A DNA stretch of 64,000 nucleotides from Vicugna pacos. Lineage: Eukaryota > Chordata > Mammalia > Artiodactyla > Camelidae. The position numbers were made by a program, and so were the translations under genes. Under the pieces are notes generated by a model that saw only the letters and a list, made by a program, of their open reading frames with translations, was not told the origin of the DNA and did not search any database. Shown here piece by piece: positions 10,834 through 21,410 of the stretch. The stretch lies in the NCBI RefSeq assembly GCF_048564905.1, contig NC_133014.1, forward strand, positions 1,178,001 to 1,242,000. The letters are read 5' to 3'. Every line of letters starts with the position of its first letter. Within the stretch, counting starts at the first letter, position 1.

Positions 10834-12809
10834 CTTAGGAAAGCGGTAAACAGTGGTGTTATTTGACTGAGTGGTGGGATAATTTCTGATGGACTGAAAA
10901 TTGTTATGAAAACTGAGGCGCTTCATAAAATTCTAATTTGCTCTTTAGCTTTCTTAACAAAAATAAGGTAAGATCCATTTGTCATCATTTATTAAAATTT
11001 ATGTGGTAAAAAGCAGAATTATTACTGAGGTCTGACAGACAAGAGTTCTAGTCCAGTGATACGATCTCAGCCCAGTTCTGAGAAGGCCCATATCAAAGTA
11101 AGAGGGAGGTGTGGTTACAAGCAAGATTCAGGTGCAGGCGGCTAGCTCTGAAGTCAGGGAAACAGTCCATCAGCAGAGGACCAGGCTGGGAAACTCTCTC
11201 CTCCAACGCCTCCGAAGGAGCTCTGAGGACGCCCCGCCCTGAGCTCCAGGAAGCCGGGCTGCACGTCTGATGTTTGGAACCACAAGATGACGTACTTGTG
11301 TGGGATCTTGTTACCAGAACAATAAAAAGCTAACACAGCCAGTCAATGCTTTAAAAATATTTAGGAAAGTATCAGCTCCTATTCACGGAGGCAGTAATGC
11401 ACACACACCTCAGGATGTATTCATTTTCCACCTCCTCAAGACAGTGTGTTTATTTTCTAAACTTCCTAATATTTTAGTCCTGAAATTCTGTGGAAGCTAA
11501 TTATAACAAATGCTATCAATGGAATCCATTGCGATTAATAACTGATTGATTTCACAATACAACGCATGGAGATCCACACCTCACGTGAAGAAAACTTTTT
11601 CTACTCTGCAACTTCTTGTATTTTCTTAATAATTTCAACAAGCTGAGAAAACTCAGAAGTCATATTACCCAAACAATTTCCGACACTTACTGAATTCATC
11701 TCCATATAATTTTTACTTATAAGATAAATTGAAATTCTTTATCCATCACTGGCATCACTGATGACTGAAGTACTTAATAATGCAACCCATTTAAACTATG
11801 TATTACAGACACATGTTACAATTCTGTTAGCTACTGACTAGACTTAATCCTACTTAAACCTGAAAACACTGATCAGAAAACCAAAGCCAAGCTATTAAAA
11901 GTGTTATGGAATAAATAAACGCAAAGCATGGCATTTCATCATTGAATGCAATTGCTTGTATGCTGTTTACCACTTACCTATTTCTAAAGAACCACAGTGT
12001 GTCAGTTTCAAAATCCCATAAAGGAGGAAAACATTTTCTAAAACACAACACTGGTCAAGAACTTTGTTTTCATTTTTGGTCATTTGAATTAATGGAAACA
12101 CAATCCATTGATTCCGTGTGTGTGTGTGTGTGTGTGTGCTTGTATTTTGTGTCTATACAGGCTAAGTGGCTATTGTAAAGAAAATTTTCCACAGTACAAA
12201 CAAAAATACTAATTTAAAACTTGCATTCTGAAAAAATATTTTATGAGACAAAAGTAATGTCACACTTAAAACTTTAAAATGTATATATATGATGCTCAAC
12301 TTAATTGTAATACTACTTTTTAGGTATATGTGTAAAATGCATGCATAGAAAAACAATTAAAATATTAATTATAATTACCCTTCAAGCAATTAAAAGTGTA
12401 TTTTCTCCCCCAAACATAAGGAAAGATGGCCACAAACCTACAATTTATGGACCTTTACTTTAAAAAGGTTCGTTTTTCTTTCATGGGTGAGCCTCTGCCC
12501 CCTTAGTGAACATCTCCAGGGCACACAGACAGGAGGTGCTGGGTGGGGACACGGGTGGCCCGGAGCAGTCTGCCCTCCCCACCCAGAAGAACAGGTGAGG
12601 CATTGGACGTATTTTCTGTATCTAAAATAGCAAAGGGGCCCACCTTGTAGCTCTTCTTAAACCATCTAAATTATGCGGTCCTATTTCTTATTCATATGAG
12701 GTTTTAGTGTGCTAGGAGCCAGTCTTTGTCACCCGCCCCCCGATGTCCCATGTCTGCACAGAGTTCTAGTGAGTGTGGAGAGCGTGTTGAGGGAGGACCC
12801 CCTTCTTAC
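10834..12809 (-). other. SPOCK3: SPOCK3 intron between Tg1 and tail exons
   Basis: About 2 kb, bounded by GTAAGA at 12809-12804 and AG at 10835-10834. It is AT-rich, with a short (GT)n at 12116-12138 and a GC-rich section near the Tg1 exon (12.5-12.8 kb). No other feature was recognised. Confidence 0.9.
12116..12138. repeat. (GT)n microsatellite
   Basis: An uninterrupted GT dinucleotide run of about 11 units within the intron. Confidence 0.97.
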
Positions 12810-12929
12810 CACAGTCTGCGCCCGCCACCTCGTTTCCGTATCTGTCCACACACAAGCACGGCCCAGCGCCGCCGCGGCACTGCCTGGGCTTGTAGTAACC
12901 GTCCTCGTCACACTGGGGGATGTACTGCC
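12810..12929 (-). CDS. SPOCK3: SPOCK3 coding exon: thyroglobulin type-1 domain, altered
   Basis: The exon starts GQYIPQCDEDGYYKPRQCRG and ends YGNEVAGADC, in phase 1-1 with acceptor CTTGCAG and donor GTAAGA. Tg1 domains normally carry a CWCV signature and six cysteines; in several proteins they inhibit cysteine proteases. Here CWCV reads CLCV (codon TTG where Trp would be TGG). The loop before the final Cys is AG where human SPOCK3, as I recall it, has MGSRINGV, so the exon is 120 bp instead of 138 bp: an in-frame loss of six codons. All the cysteines expected in this segment remain. GC ends 31 of 39 whole codons, and the GCCGCGGCGGCGC patch is CpG-dense. The frame stays open and both splice sites are good, so this does not look like a dead exon, but the fold is likely changed. 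An assembly error is the main alternative. Confidence 0.93.
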
Positions 12930-13427
12930 CTGCAAGACACACCGTGATGAGTGACTGGTGCCCCTCCTCGGGTCACTCAGCCAGGCACGCGTGGGCCCGG
13001 CCCTGGGCGGGGAGCCGGTGGTGCCCGGAGGACAGAGCAGCTAGGGCCCCGCCCTCGTCGTGAGGAACTGCCACTGTGAGTGTCATTAGCTGAGAAATCT
13101 CCTGTCTTTCCTCTCCTCACTCTGCAAAGGTGCCGTTTTCAGGGGCAGGACACCCAGAACTGGAATCTGACGGATGCCGTAACCCCCAGTCCCCCAGACC
13201 AGGTGCATGGCCACCTGCGACCTTCGCTCCCCAGACTGTCATTCCTACACCCCCAGCTCTCCCCACGTCAAGCTGCTGCTTCCTCCAGACCCAGAAGACT
13301 TCATCTCCACAGGAATCTCTTCCTCATCCGGAACCCTCTCCCCTTCCCTCCCTCTTGCAACTGAAAACCTGACTTAAATGTGACCCCTTCCTGTTAAGCA
13401 GGAGGGTTTCTGATATATTTCTTCCAT

Positions 13428-13430
<3 letters not shown>

Positions 13431-13468
<38 letters not shown>
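13431..13468. repeat. (GT)19 microsatellite
   Basis: A perfect 38 bp GT run, long enough to be polymorphic. Confidence 0.98.
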
Positions 13469-13469
<1 letters not shown>

Positions 13470-14139
13470 TTACTGCACAGCTTCACCACTATCCTGTGAT
13501 ATCCTCTGGGCACTTTGGATGCTCTTGATTTTCACTGTTACATGAGCAACCCTTAAACTCAGTCTAGTGGGGAAGAGAGACATCTGTTTTCACACCTATA
13601 GGATCTAACATAGTCCCGGCACACTGCTAGTGATCATATCCGGCAAACAATTGAGAAGTGAATTCCCGGTCTTCAGTAACAGTCCAACACTACAATGTAA
13701 GAAGCTTCTGGAGATTAGAAGATTTTCCTGTCTTTCCTGACCAATTTTTCTCTCAACAATCAGACACACTGTAGTTATTTGGTGAAAAAAAAAGAAAACC
13801 AATGACTAAGAAATGGATAAAATGTGAAACTCTCATCTGGTCTTGCAACAATATGGGCTCATTATTTGATCCTTTTGAAAAGCTTAAAAATTCTGATATA
13901 TGAGTAACCAATTTAATTTAAAACTGATTCATTTGAAATATCTGAACTCCTGGTCTTTCCATGAGGGACACAGAACATCGCCAACACAGAAAACATGAGA
14001 ACACCTTCTGTGGATTTAAGGCCAGCAAAAACTGGGAAATTTTTAGCACTATTATCTCTACCTCTTAAAAACCACCATGATTTGCCATATTTGCCATAAA
14101 AATGTTAAGAGCGAGAGTCAGTGTGACCATTTAACTCAT

Positions 14140-14300
14140 CTCCGGTGCCTGCGCACCTTGAAAGTGGAAGAGCGTCGTCAGAACGAGGCTGGAGCTCGGC
14201 CGCGACCGAGACAGCCTGGGGCTGGAGGGCAGGCAGCGCCCGCCTCTCACAGCGCCGAGGCCGCGGGGGAGGGGCACTGCTCTGCAGCGGTGACTTCCAC
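14140..14300. other. CpG-rich intronic patch
   Basis: A short GC-rich stretch with many CpGs (for example gagctcggccgcgaccgaga and agcgccgaggccgcggggga) in an otherwise AT-rich intron. It is too short for a classical CpG island, and I see no TATA box or exon at it. Confidence 0.7.
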
Positions 14301-15665
14301 TTCTATGAACATTTTTGTGAACAAAGGTGACTCCTCCCAGCTGGGCGCTAAGTATTTTCATTCTTTGGTAACACTGAATTATCAAAGCCTGGATGTTAAT
14401 AGATTTGTCACTAATAGACATTGATCAAGTCTAAAACATTTCACCGTTGAAGGTCAGTGGCTTTTCCCACTGGACGTGCTGAACTTCCATCTGTAGACAC
14501 AAACAAAGCCAGGTACCAACATAACCTTTACACCTGTGAGCAGGACTGTAGGGCATCTTACAAAAGAGGTAAAAGAAACATGATACTTTGTAGCTTTGAT
14601 CTAATGATGACGATTCACATCTGAAAACGCTGCATTACAAAGTATTAGCCTATTTATTTTGAACTTTGAATTTTCAAGTAATATGTAAAATCTTTTCATG
14701 TAAACATACAATATGCTAATTACAAAAACAGCAAATCATAATATAATACAAATTGATTAATCAGATCCAAAAACATAAAGTTACATGTCACTAAATACCC
14801 AGGAGCATACATGAAAACAGTAAGAGCAAAACTGTATGTGGTGTTTTATGTTGGATCCTAAAACAGAAAAAAGGACAACTGTGGACAAACTGGTGAAATC
14901 CAGACAAAGTCTGAGGCTTAACTAAGAGGACTGTATTGATGTTAATTTCTTAGACTTGACAAACATCCAGCCATCATTCTTGGGAAGTAAGGTGGCTTCA
15001 GGGGAGGCTGGGTGAAGGATGTATGAAATTTACATTTGTAAATTTTTGAATCTAAAATTATTCCCAAAAGAGGTTATTTAACAATTGTATGTTTACAGGA
15101 ATAAAGCAAATAACCATACATAATAGTTTCACAATCTGTTGACAGCCAAGCATTCAAGTATTGCAAGGCTTTGGATAAAATTTGGAATTTATATTCATCC
15201 ATCATCTTCTACATACATTAACTTACTAAAAGTGAGCTGTAAAAAGCACTGATGAAACACTCTAAAAGGCCTGTTCACCTCTCCTTGAGGTACTCAGGCC
15301 ACGTGTCACCCTGCCTCTCTCTCTCCCTCGTCTCTGAATACACACATGCCATCAACTCTTGAATTGTTACCAACAGAATTAGAATTGAAGTTTCTGCTGA
15401 TGCTTTAACTTTAGCATTGTTTAAATCTCTTTTTTACTTAATAACTTTCAAAATGAGCATTGCATTAGGGTAGTGAAACACACCTAGCATCTTTCAACAG
15501 GTCAGATAATAGAACTAAGTTTAACGGCTTTCCAAAACTTCGTAAGCTTTATTGCTGAAATTCAGTGTGGTCTACTTTTGTGGGATGAACACTGATTTCC
15601 CATTGCTGTCTCCCTGGGTTACTGACGTGAGCAGTGAAGGAGTCAGAGAGTGACCTGCTACTCAC

Positions 15666-15728
15666 CCAGAAACTTCTTCACCCCGAGCCGCTTCTGAAGA
15701 CCGCTGAGCTCCGTTTGGCAAGGTGGGT
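15666..15728 (-). CDS. SPOCK3: SPOCK3 coding exon: EC-to-thyroglobulin linker
   Basis: This is a 63 bp exon, missed by length-filtered ORF calling. Read with the G left over from the EC exon it gives DPPCQTELSGLQKRLGVKKF then L, and its last base opens the Gly codon completed by the Tg1 exon. Human testican-3 has DPPCQTELSNIQKRQGVKKL at this place, so the identity is clear. The acceptor TTGCAG and donor GTGAGT are canonical and the phase is 1-1. The segment carries the conserved Cys that closes the EC region and the basic linker leading into the thyroglobulin domain. GC ends 14 of 20 whole codons. Confidence 0.94.
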
Positions 15729-18667
15729 CTGCAACAGCATTAAACATGACCTTAAGGGTTACAGTTAAACAAAGACGGTGTGGGTTCCACATTACCAAAA
15801 CTAGAGTCACATGGCTTTAGAAGATATATTACATATTAAGTATTCTGCAAGTAGATACATGTATGTACAATCATAAAATTCACTTACAGGATGGAAAATG
15901 GTTCCTTTCATTTCACTGGTCAATCAGCTCATTAAGGTAAACACAGCTGAGGGGCTTCTGCCTAAACAGCTCCCTGGTTACGTTTTCCTCACATAGAAGA
16001 GTTTCTATGATCGGGAGAAACAGCACTGCACTCAAATATGATCCAGGAAACAGTTAATGTTTCCGAGGAATTTCAGAGGTGCTGTTATAAGTTCTGACAC
16101 TGAGTAATGTGGACAGGCTTCGGTCTTAGCTGCGCCCAGATGCTTCAACAATACATGCAATTGGGAAACAGGACGTAATATACAGTAACTTCTGAGAAGT
16201 CATCTTTTAAAAAATAAACAAGACTTTAAACCAATTTGGAAATAAGTATTTGTCTACTTTTCCAAACTCTTTCAAACCTACTGGAGAATATTTTCAGAAG
16301 CGTAAAATTCTAAACAGAAACAATGTAGCTTGGCTTGTCTTATTATATATAATTAGACACATTCTTCCATATAATACATACTTTATATGAAAATAGTTTA
16401 ATGAGCTTTACACTCATATTCTAAAAACTTGATATTAATACTTGCTATATAAAACTATCACAAACCATTGAAAGAGCAAAACAATATTTATTTTGCTACA
16501 CTACAACTTTTTAAGGAAAAGCAAGATATAATTAATTCAAATAATTAAAAATTCTTTAGTATAAAGCTCGCAATAGTCAGTTACTAAATTTTCATGGAAG
16601 CAACAAAGTGGAATGAGGAAATAAGACAAAGAACTTGAAATGTATTTTACAGTTTAATACGTAAGGCCAACAGTGCTTTTTCTAGAGGATCCTAACGTGT
16701 GAAGAAAAAGTAATTTGTTTGAAAAACCTGACTCTTGATTAGCAACCTCACTGAATAACCTCAGGACAGCCCCACCAGCTCTGTGTGAGGGGCGTGCAAT
16801 GCTTCCAGAGAAGTCATGGTAGATCAGGCTGTTCCACATACAGCACGGGAGTGTGGAATACCTTTCCTCCCCTCTGCTTCTGGCCTTCCACTCAGAAGTA
16901 CGCGGAGGGCCTGACTGAGATTTCATGGGTCGTGAAACGCACTTGCAAAGAACTGATGCAGATGGAAGGGCAAGGAGGTGGCCAAGAGCATGAAGGTCTG
17001 GACACGGTGAGATGTGAACGCTCGGTGTAGGGCATCAGCACAGACTTACACACAAGATTTATTTCCCATCATCTTCCGATGTTTTTACTTTATGGGAAAT
17101 TCTGACTTTATCTGCTTAAAGGTGTATGAAAATCATGAGTTATCGAATATAGGCTTTAATTCAGTCACTGAATTTACAAGTAATGAATCCCAATGCTTGT
17201 TTTAAAAAACAAGAAAAAAAGAATTAAAATCTTCTACTAGTTAATTAAAAAAAAAGCTGTTTTCAAAAATAACACTCTTCATTGTTTTGCATTCTGAATT
17301 TAAAAACTCAAATCCTTATACTGGAACCATTCACACATTACCTGAATGTCATATCACGAATTGATAGTTTTCCATACAATGATAACAATGCATTCTTATT
17401 TTCCCACACAATTCTGAGCTGAATGTCACTGGGAAAATAAGTAAGGAAATACCTACATGTGCACAATAGGAATATACACATGTGTCCTTCCCACACTCAC
17501 AGCTAGTCACTTTTAGGGAGGTGCATTTCCATTGTCAAACGCAGACAACTGGAGTCACAGCTGAAAAGGGGGCGGACGCTGCAGAGGCCTGGGGATGACC
17601 AAGTGGGCAGCGCATCCTCTGCAGGGTAGGGGAGCCCCTCTCAGGGGCTGCTCCCCTGTTCCCTGTCCTCACACTTTATGGCCCGCACAGCCTCTAACAG
17701 GATGAACAACACTCCCTGTGCTTAACATCTTGCCTTAAACAGGAAAATGTCTTTCGTAGCAGTGGTGCAGTTGGTCCCTGTCCCTGTGGCCAAATGCGTG
17801 ACCCACTCTGAGGATGCACTGCTCCCACCTGTCGGCATACCGTTGGCTGAAGTGAGACTTGCTGGGGTGACCTGTACTGAACGGGACTTGCCAACAGGCT
17901 GCACAGGGACGTCTCTCCGCATTTTATGTCTGACCTTGCAAAGTCTGCATATAGCGGTAAAGCTGCTGGAGGCAGAACTTTCAAATCCCAGTCCCTGTAC
18001 TCCTCCCACCACGTGAAGGTGTTTGGGGCCAGTGCGCGCCAGTCCACAGCCGTGAGATGGGGTAATTAAACTTTCACAGGCTATGTGGGTAATAAATGAT
18101 TTTACATATCTCAAAAACTAGCTGGGCCTGAGTAAATGTTAATTTTCTTTCTCTTCCTGGATCTTACACAACAAGACTTTAAATGAAATAAATGGATTTA
18201 CTGTTTTGAGTGGGGGCGTAGAATACACTTTACGAAAGTCAGTTACTAACACCCAAGGTAACAAAAATCCCCAAGTAATATTTCTCCTACGCCTGTTTCA
18301 TGATTAGTTAGAAAGAAGAATTACACAAGCCAAAATCATAGCCATTTTGTACCACTTAACTCTCAGGATTTCAGAATGTTAGTCATGGAAACAAATATGT
18401 AGTTTAATTAAAGTTAAAACATTTTTTCCATTGAAAAACTGTAAGTATTTCACTGGCTTAAGACTTTATATTCTCAACATCTTTGATTAAACTATTGAAA
18501 TGAATCTTAATTTTATATTTTTGAAAGGTACTTTTCAAAAAACACTTTTATTTTTCTGGTATTTTCCAACAACCATACCACTATGGTCTTGATTGCAGTT
18601 TTAAGTCAACCTGGATCAGTAACACCCACTTATTCTCTCTCTCTCTCTACACACACACACACACACA

Positions 18668-18705
<38 letters not shown>

Positions 18706-20488
18706 TTTTACTCTAATTATAGTAAACTTAAGAATTTGTTGTTTGTATTGAATAAATAGGAAAAACACATTCTTTATAAGGTGAAACATTTGAAGAAAAA
18801 TGTTTTAAAATTAATGTTTATTCCTTTTCATGAAATTACTTGATGAACTAATTCTGTAAGTCAGGAGCTTTTTGGTTTTGTTTTTTTTTTTTTGTAATGT
18901 TTTCTAGCATATTAAAATAATACACAGAATTAGCCAAACTCTCCTAAGGTTTTGGGAAGTTGTATAAATCCTTTAACCAGCTTGGGTACCATTAACTAAA
19001 TTACTTCTACCATATATTAAATGATCTCATAAAATATCTTTATGTGACTATAAGGATTTTAATACTTTGGAAGTAAATACATGAAATGTATATAAAGCAG
19101 AATCTTTTGGGGACTTTTGATTAATTCTATAAATATTACTGCAAATTCTATGAATGTTTTAAGATAAACACATTGATTTCTGCAGTAGAAACATTCAGAG
19201 TTATTCAGAATAGTTTTAAATGCTCATGTATAAACACTTGGACATGCTATCATAACAACCAAAGAAAAACTAGAAAACACGTGTCATAATAAAGGACCAC
19301 ATGCCTTTTTATGGCAAGTTCACCTGGATTTACTTTTTTATTCTTTAAGTGATTTAAGTGTAGACTCGTCATTAAAACTAGGATGAAGTTTTCTAGGGGT
19401 ATTCGGTCACCCTGAAAGCATGTAATAGTAAGTCAGCAAGTGTGTGTGTGTCTGTATGTGAGTGATTGTGTTCATGTGTCTCTGTGTGTGTCTGTGTGTA
19501 CAATTTAGAATACTCTAACAAATCAAATTTTTTACACTTTGTTTAAAGTAGTTTATAAATAATCTACGCTACAAACCCAGTTTACAGATAAGCATGTTGT
19601 CTCTAATTACTAAACTATTACTAATACATGAAAAGGCATTGAGATAGTAAAAATGCCCTAGAGAATGTGCTGGTTTCCTGAAAACCTGAGAACCATCCAC
19701 AGTTCAAAGCAGCTTGTTCATTCTCTCAGCTGCCAGGAGCTTTAAAATGTAGTGATGATAGCTGACGTGTCACGTCAGACTAATTCCCAATTTGTCTTTC
19801 AAAATCAGCATCAGGGTCACACGTATCATTGTTTTCGGAGGTTCCCCAAACCTCCCCATAATGTCAGTGTTTGGGGCCCTTCCCTCACACACTTGATTTT
19901 AATTACCCTCCGGACGACTATACACGCAGGCTCCAGCGTCCTGTTACATTTCGTTTCCTAGTGAAGACGGGCTGTCAAGGACAGCCGCTGCCTTGCCTCT
20001 CCAGGGAATCGGGACTCCGTCTTTGCTAATGAATTTTTATAAAGCTAAGTTATCTTAAAAGTTTGAAAGATCATTTTAAAATCAAATACGTAAAAATAAC
20101 TTTATGGTGAAAGCTATGGTTCATTCAAGTCATTTAAAAAGATCACAAAACAGAACATTAAACTCCACAGCATAGAGATGAAAATCCCTTTTTACACCGT
20201 GGGCAAGACCGACAACAGGTTAATTTAAATGACTACCTTTAGCATCTATGTTCTCCTATCCCGATGTCCTTCTTGGTGGCTCATGATGGAGACTCTAAGG
20301 AAGTGCATTAACAGAGCACATTAATTACGGTTTTTTATCTCCTTCAGCGTGTGTAGCATCCCTGGCTGAGTTATGCTGTTCAGGCTTACCTGCTCTTTTG
20401 TTAACCACTCTAGTTAGAAGAATAGCTACCAAAAGAGTGGGGTTAGGCACTACTGTCACTGGGAGGACCGAGCACGTGGGGGCTGTAC
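15729..20488 (-). other. SPOCK3: SPOCK3 intron between EC and linker exons
   Basis: About 4.8 kb. It holds a compound TC/AC microsatellite at 18634-18706, a degenerate TG-rich run at 19440-19500, a GC-rich stretch at 17.5-18.06 kb with open frames on both strands that resemble no family I know, and long AT-rich sections at 16.2-16.65 and 18.1-19.65 kb. Confidence 0.9.
18634..18706. repeat. Compound (TC)n(AC)n microsatellite
   Basis: A TC run passes directly into an AC run broken by single ACAT units. About 73 bp in total. Confidence 0.97.
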
Positions 20489-20710
20489 CTTGCTGTCTCT
20501 GGAAGCAGGCACACCACTCATTGTTGGAGATGCAGTGGTCCCGGTACGTGTCACAGGAGTTGAAGAAAGCCTCCGCGCATGGCTCGTTTTTGTCCAGGTA
20601 CATGCTGCCCAGCTCTGACGGGTCCAGGCGCAGGTTGTAGTTGGTGTCCAGTCTGTTGAACATCCAGCCAAGTGAATCCTTACAAATTGGCAAAATACCG
20701 GTATCAAATC
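20489..20710 (-). CDS. SPOCK3: SPOCK3 coding exon: EF-hand pair of EC module
   Basis: This 222 bp, phase 1-1 exon encodes FDTGILPICKDSLGWMFNRL onward, followed by two EF-hand loops. Loop 1 is DTNYNLRLDPSE: positions 1, 3, 9 and 12 keep calcium ligands, but position 5 is Asn where human has Asp. Loop 2 is DTYRDHCISNNE, with Cys at position 7 where human has Leu. NEWC after loop 2 and the flanking cysteines (NSC, WCAC) are retained. The Arg codon split from the upstream exon (A|GA) and the Asp codon completed by the next exon (G|AC) both restore expected residues, which fixes the boundaries. Thirteen differences from human SPOCK3 (from memory) in 74 residues, nearly all after residue 24. The first 13 codons are AT-ending (3 of 13 GC3) and the remaining 60 GC-ending (50 of 60), a sharp change within one exon. 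The acceptor is TTTAG and the donor GTACAG. Confidence 0.96.
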
Positions 20711-21239
20711 CTAAAGGCAAAGACAGAAAAAAAAGATGAGCTAAATCTGGATGTCACCATCAGCATGCAAACACCATGGTGCCACGTGGGTTCCCTCCAG
20801 GCACCTGCTCCCAGTTGGCTCCAGAGTAAAGGGACAGAGTCACACACACCTGGCAGGAGAGTTGTGAGGACTAACCAACCAGGACAGAAAGCTTCAGGAC
20901 TAGTTAGTCATTTGCTCAGTGGCAGGTCCTACTGTCATTATATTATAGATTTTTTATTCTTCTTTTTATTGGTCAAGCTTTTCCTGAATAAGCAGGTTAT
21001 CATGATGAATGGTTCACTAGGTGACATACCTCTAACTGAGTAATATTCATAAAAAAATAAAATTCATTTTTTAGTCAAAGCAGCGACATGCCCTTTTAAC
21101 AGAAGTATGACTGACATATTGTAAATCTCAGCTTCAGCAGTGCTCTGTATCTTGGCAGAACCACAGCAACCCTGACAGCTCACAAGTAACATCCGGAGAA
21201 AGAGCCACCACTGTGTAACTTTCGCAGCTCCCGTCTTCC

Positions 21240-21410
21240 CTCAAGGGCTCTTCTAAGCACGAATCTGCCACGGTGGGCGCAGGGGTGCGCGGGGGGCAGG
21301 TCTGTACCCAGCCGCTCGCTCTCCGAGGGCGATCACCTCGCCAGCCACGGGCCCCGCCAGGGTCAGTGTCCCGCAGAGCGGCAGCGGCAGCGGCAGCGGC
21401 AGCGTGTGAG
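21240..21410. other. CpG-rich intronic patch with hexamer repeat
   Basis: High CpG density, including 'ggtgggcgcaggggtgcgcg' and 'ccgagggcgatcacctcgcc'. It ends in the (AGCGGC)n repeat. On the minus strand the repeat falls in an open frame as an alanine run, but that frame has no other protein-like feature. Confidence 0.75.
21377..21404. repeat. (AGCGGC)4.7 hexanucleotide repeat
   Basis: Four full AGCGGC units and a partial fifth, without interruption. GC-rich hexamers of this type are length-unstable in mammals. Confidence 0.96.

Larger units (their letters stand above)
12930..15665 (-). other. SPOCK3: SPOCK3 intron between linker and Tg1 exons
   Basis: About 2.7 kb with canonical ends. 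It contains the (GT)19 run at 13431-13468, a GC-rich section at 12.95-13.4 kb next to the Tg1 exon and a CpG-rich patch at 14.14-14.30 kb; the remainder is AT-rich and unremarkable. Confidence 0.9.

Noticed and set aside
20489-20710. Assigning the gene to SPOCK1 or SPOCK2
   Set aside because: FNRLDTNY, YLDKNE, FFNSCDTY and CFQRQQ, and the ending DDDDGG, follow SPOCK3 as I recall it; SPOCK1 has FNKLDMNYD and a different tail.
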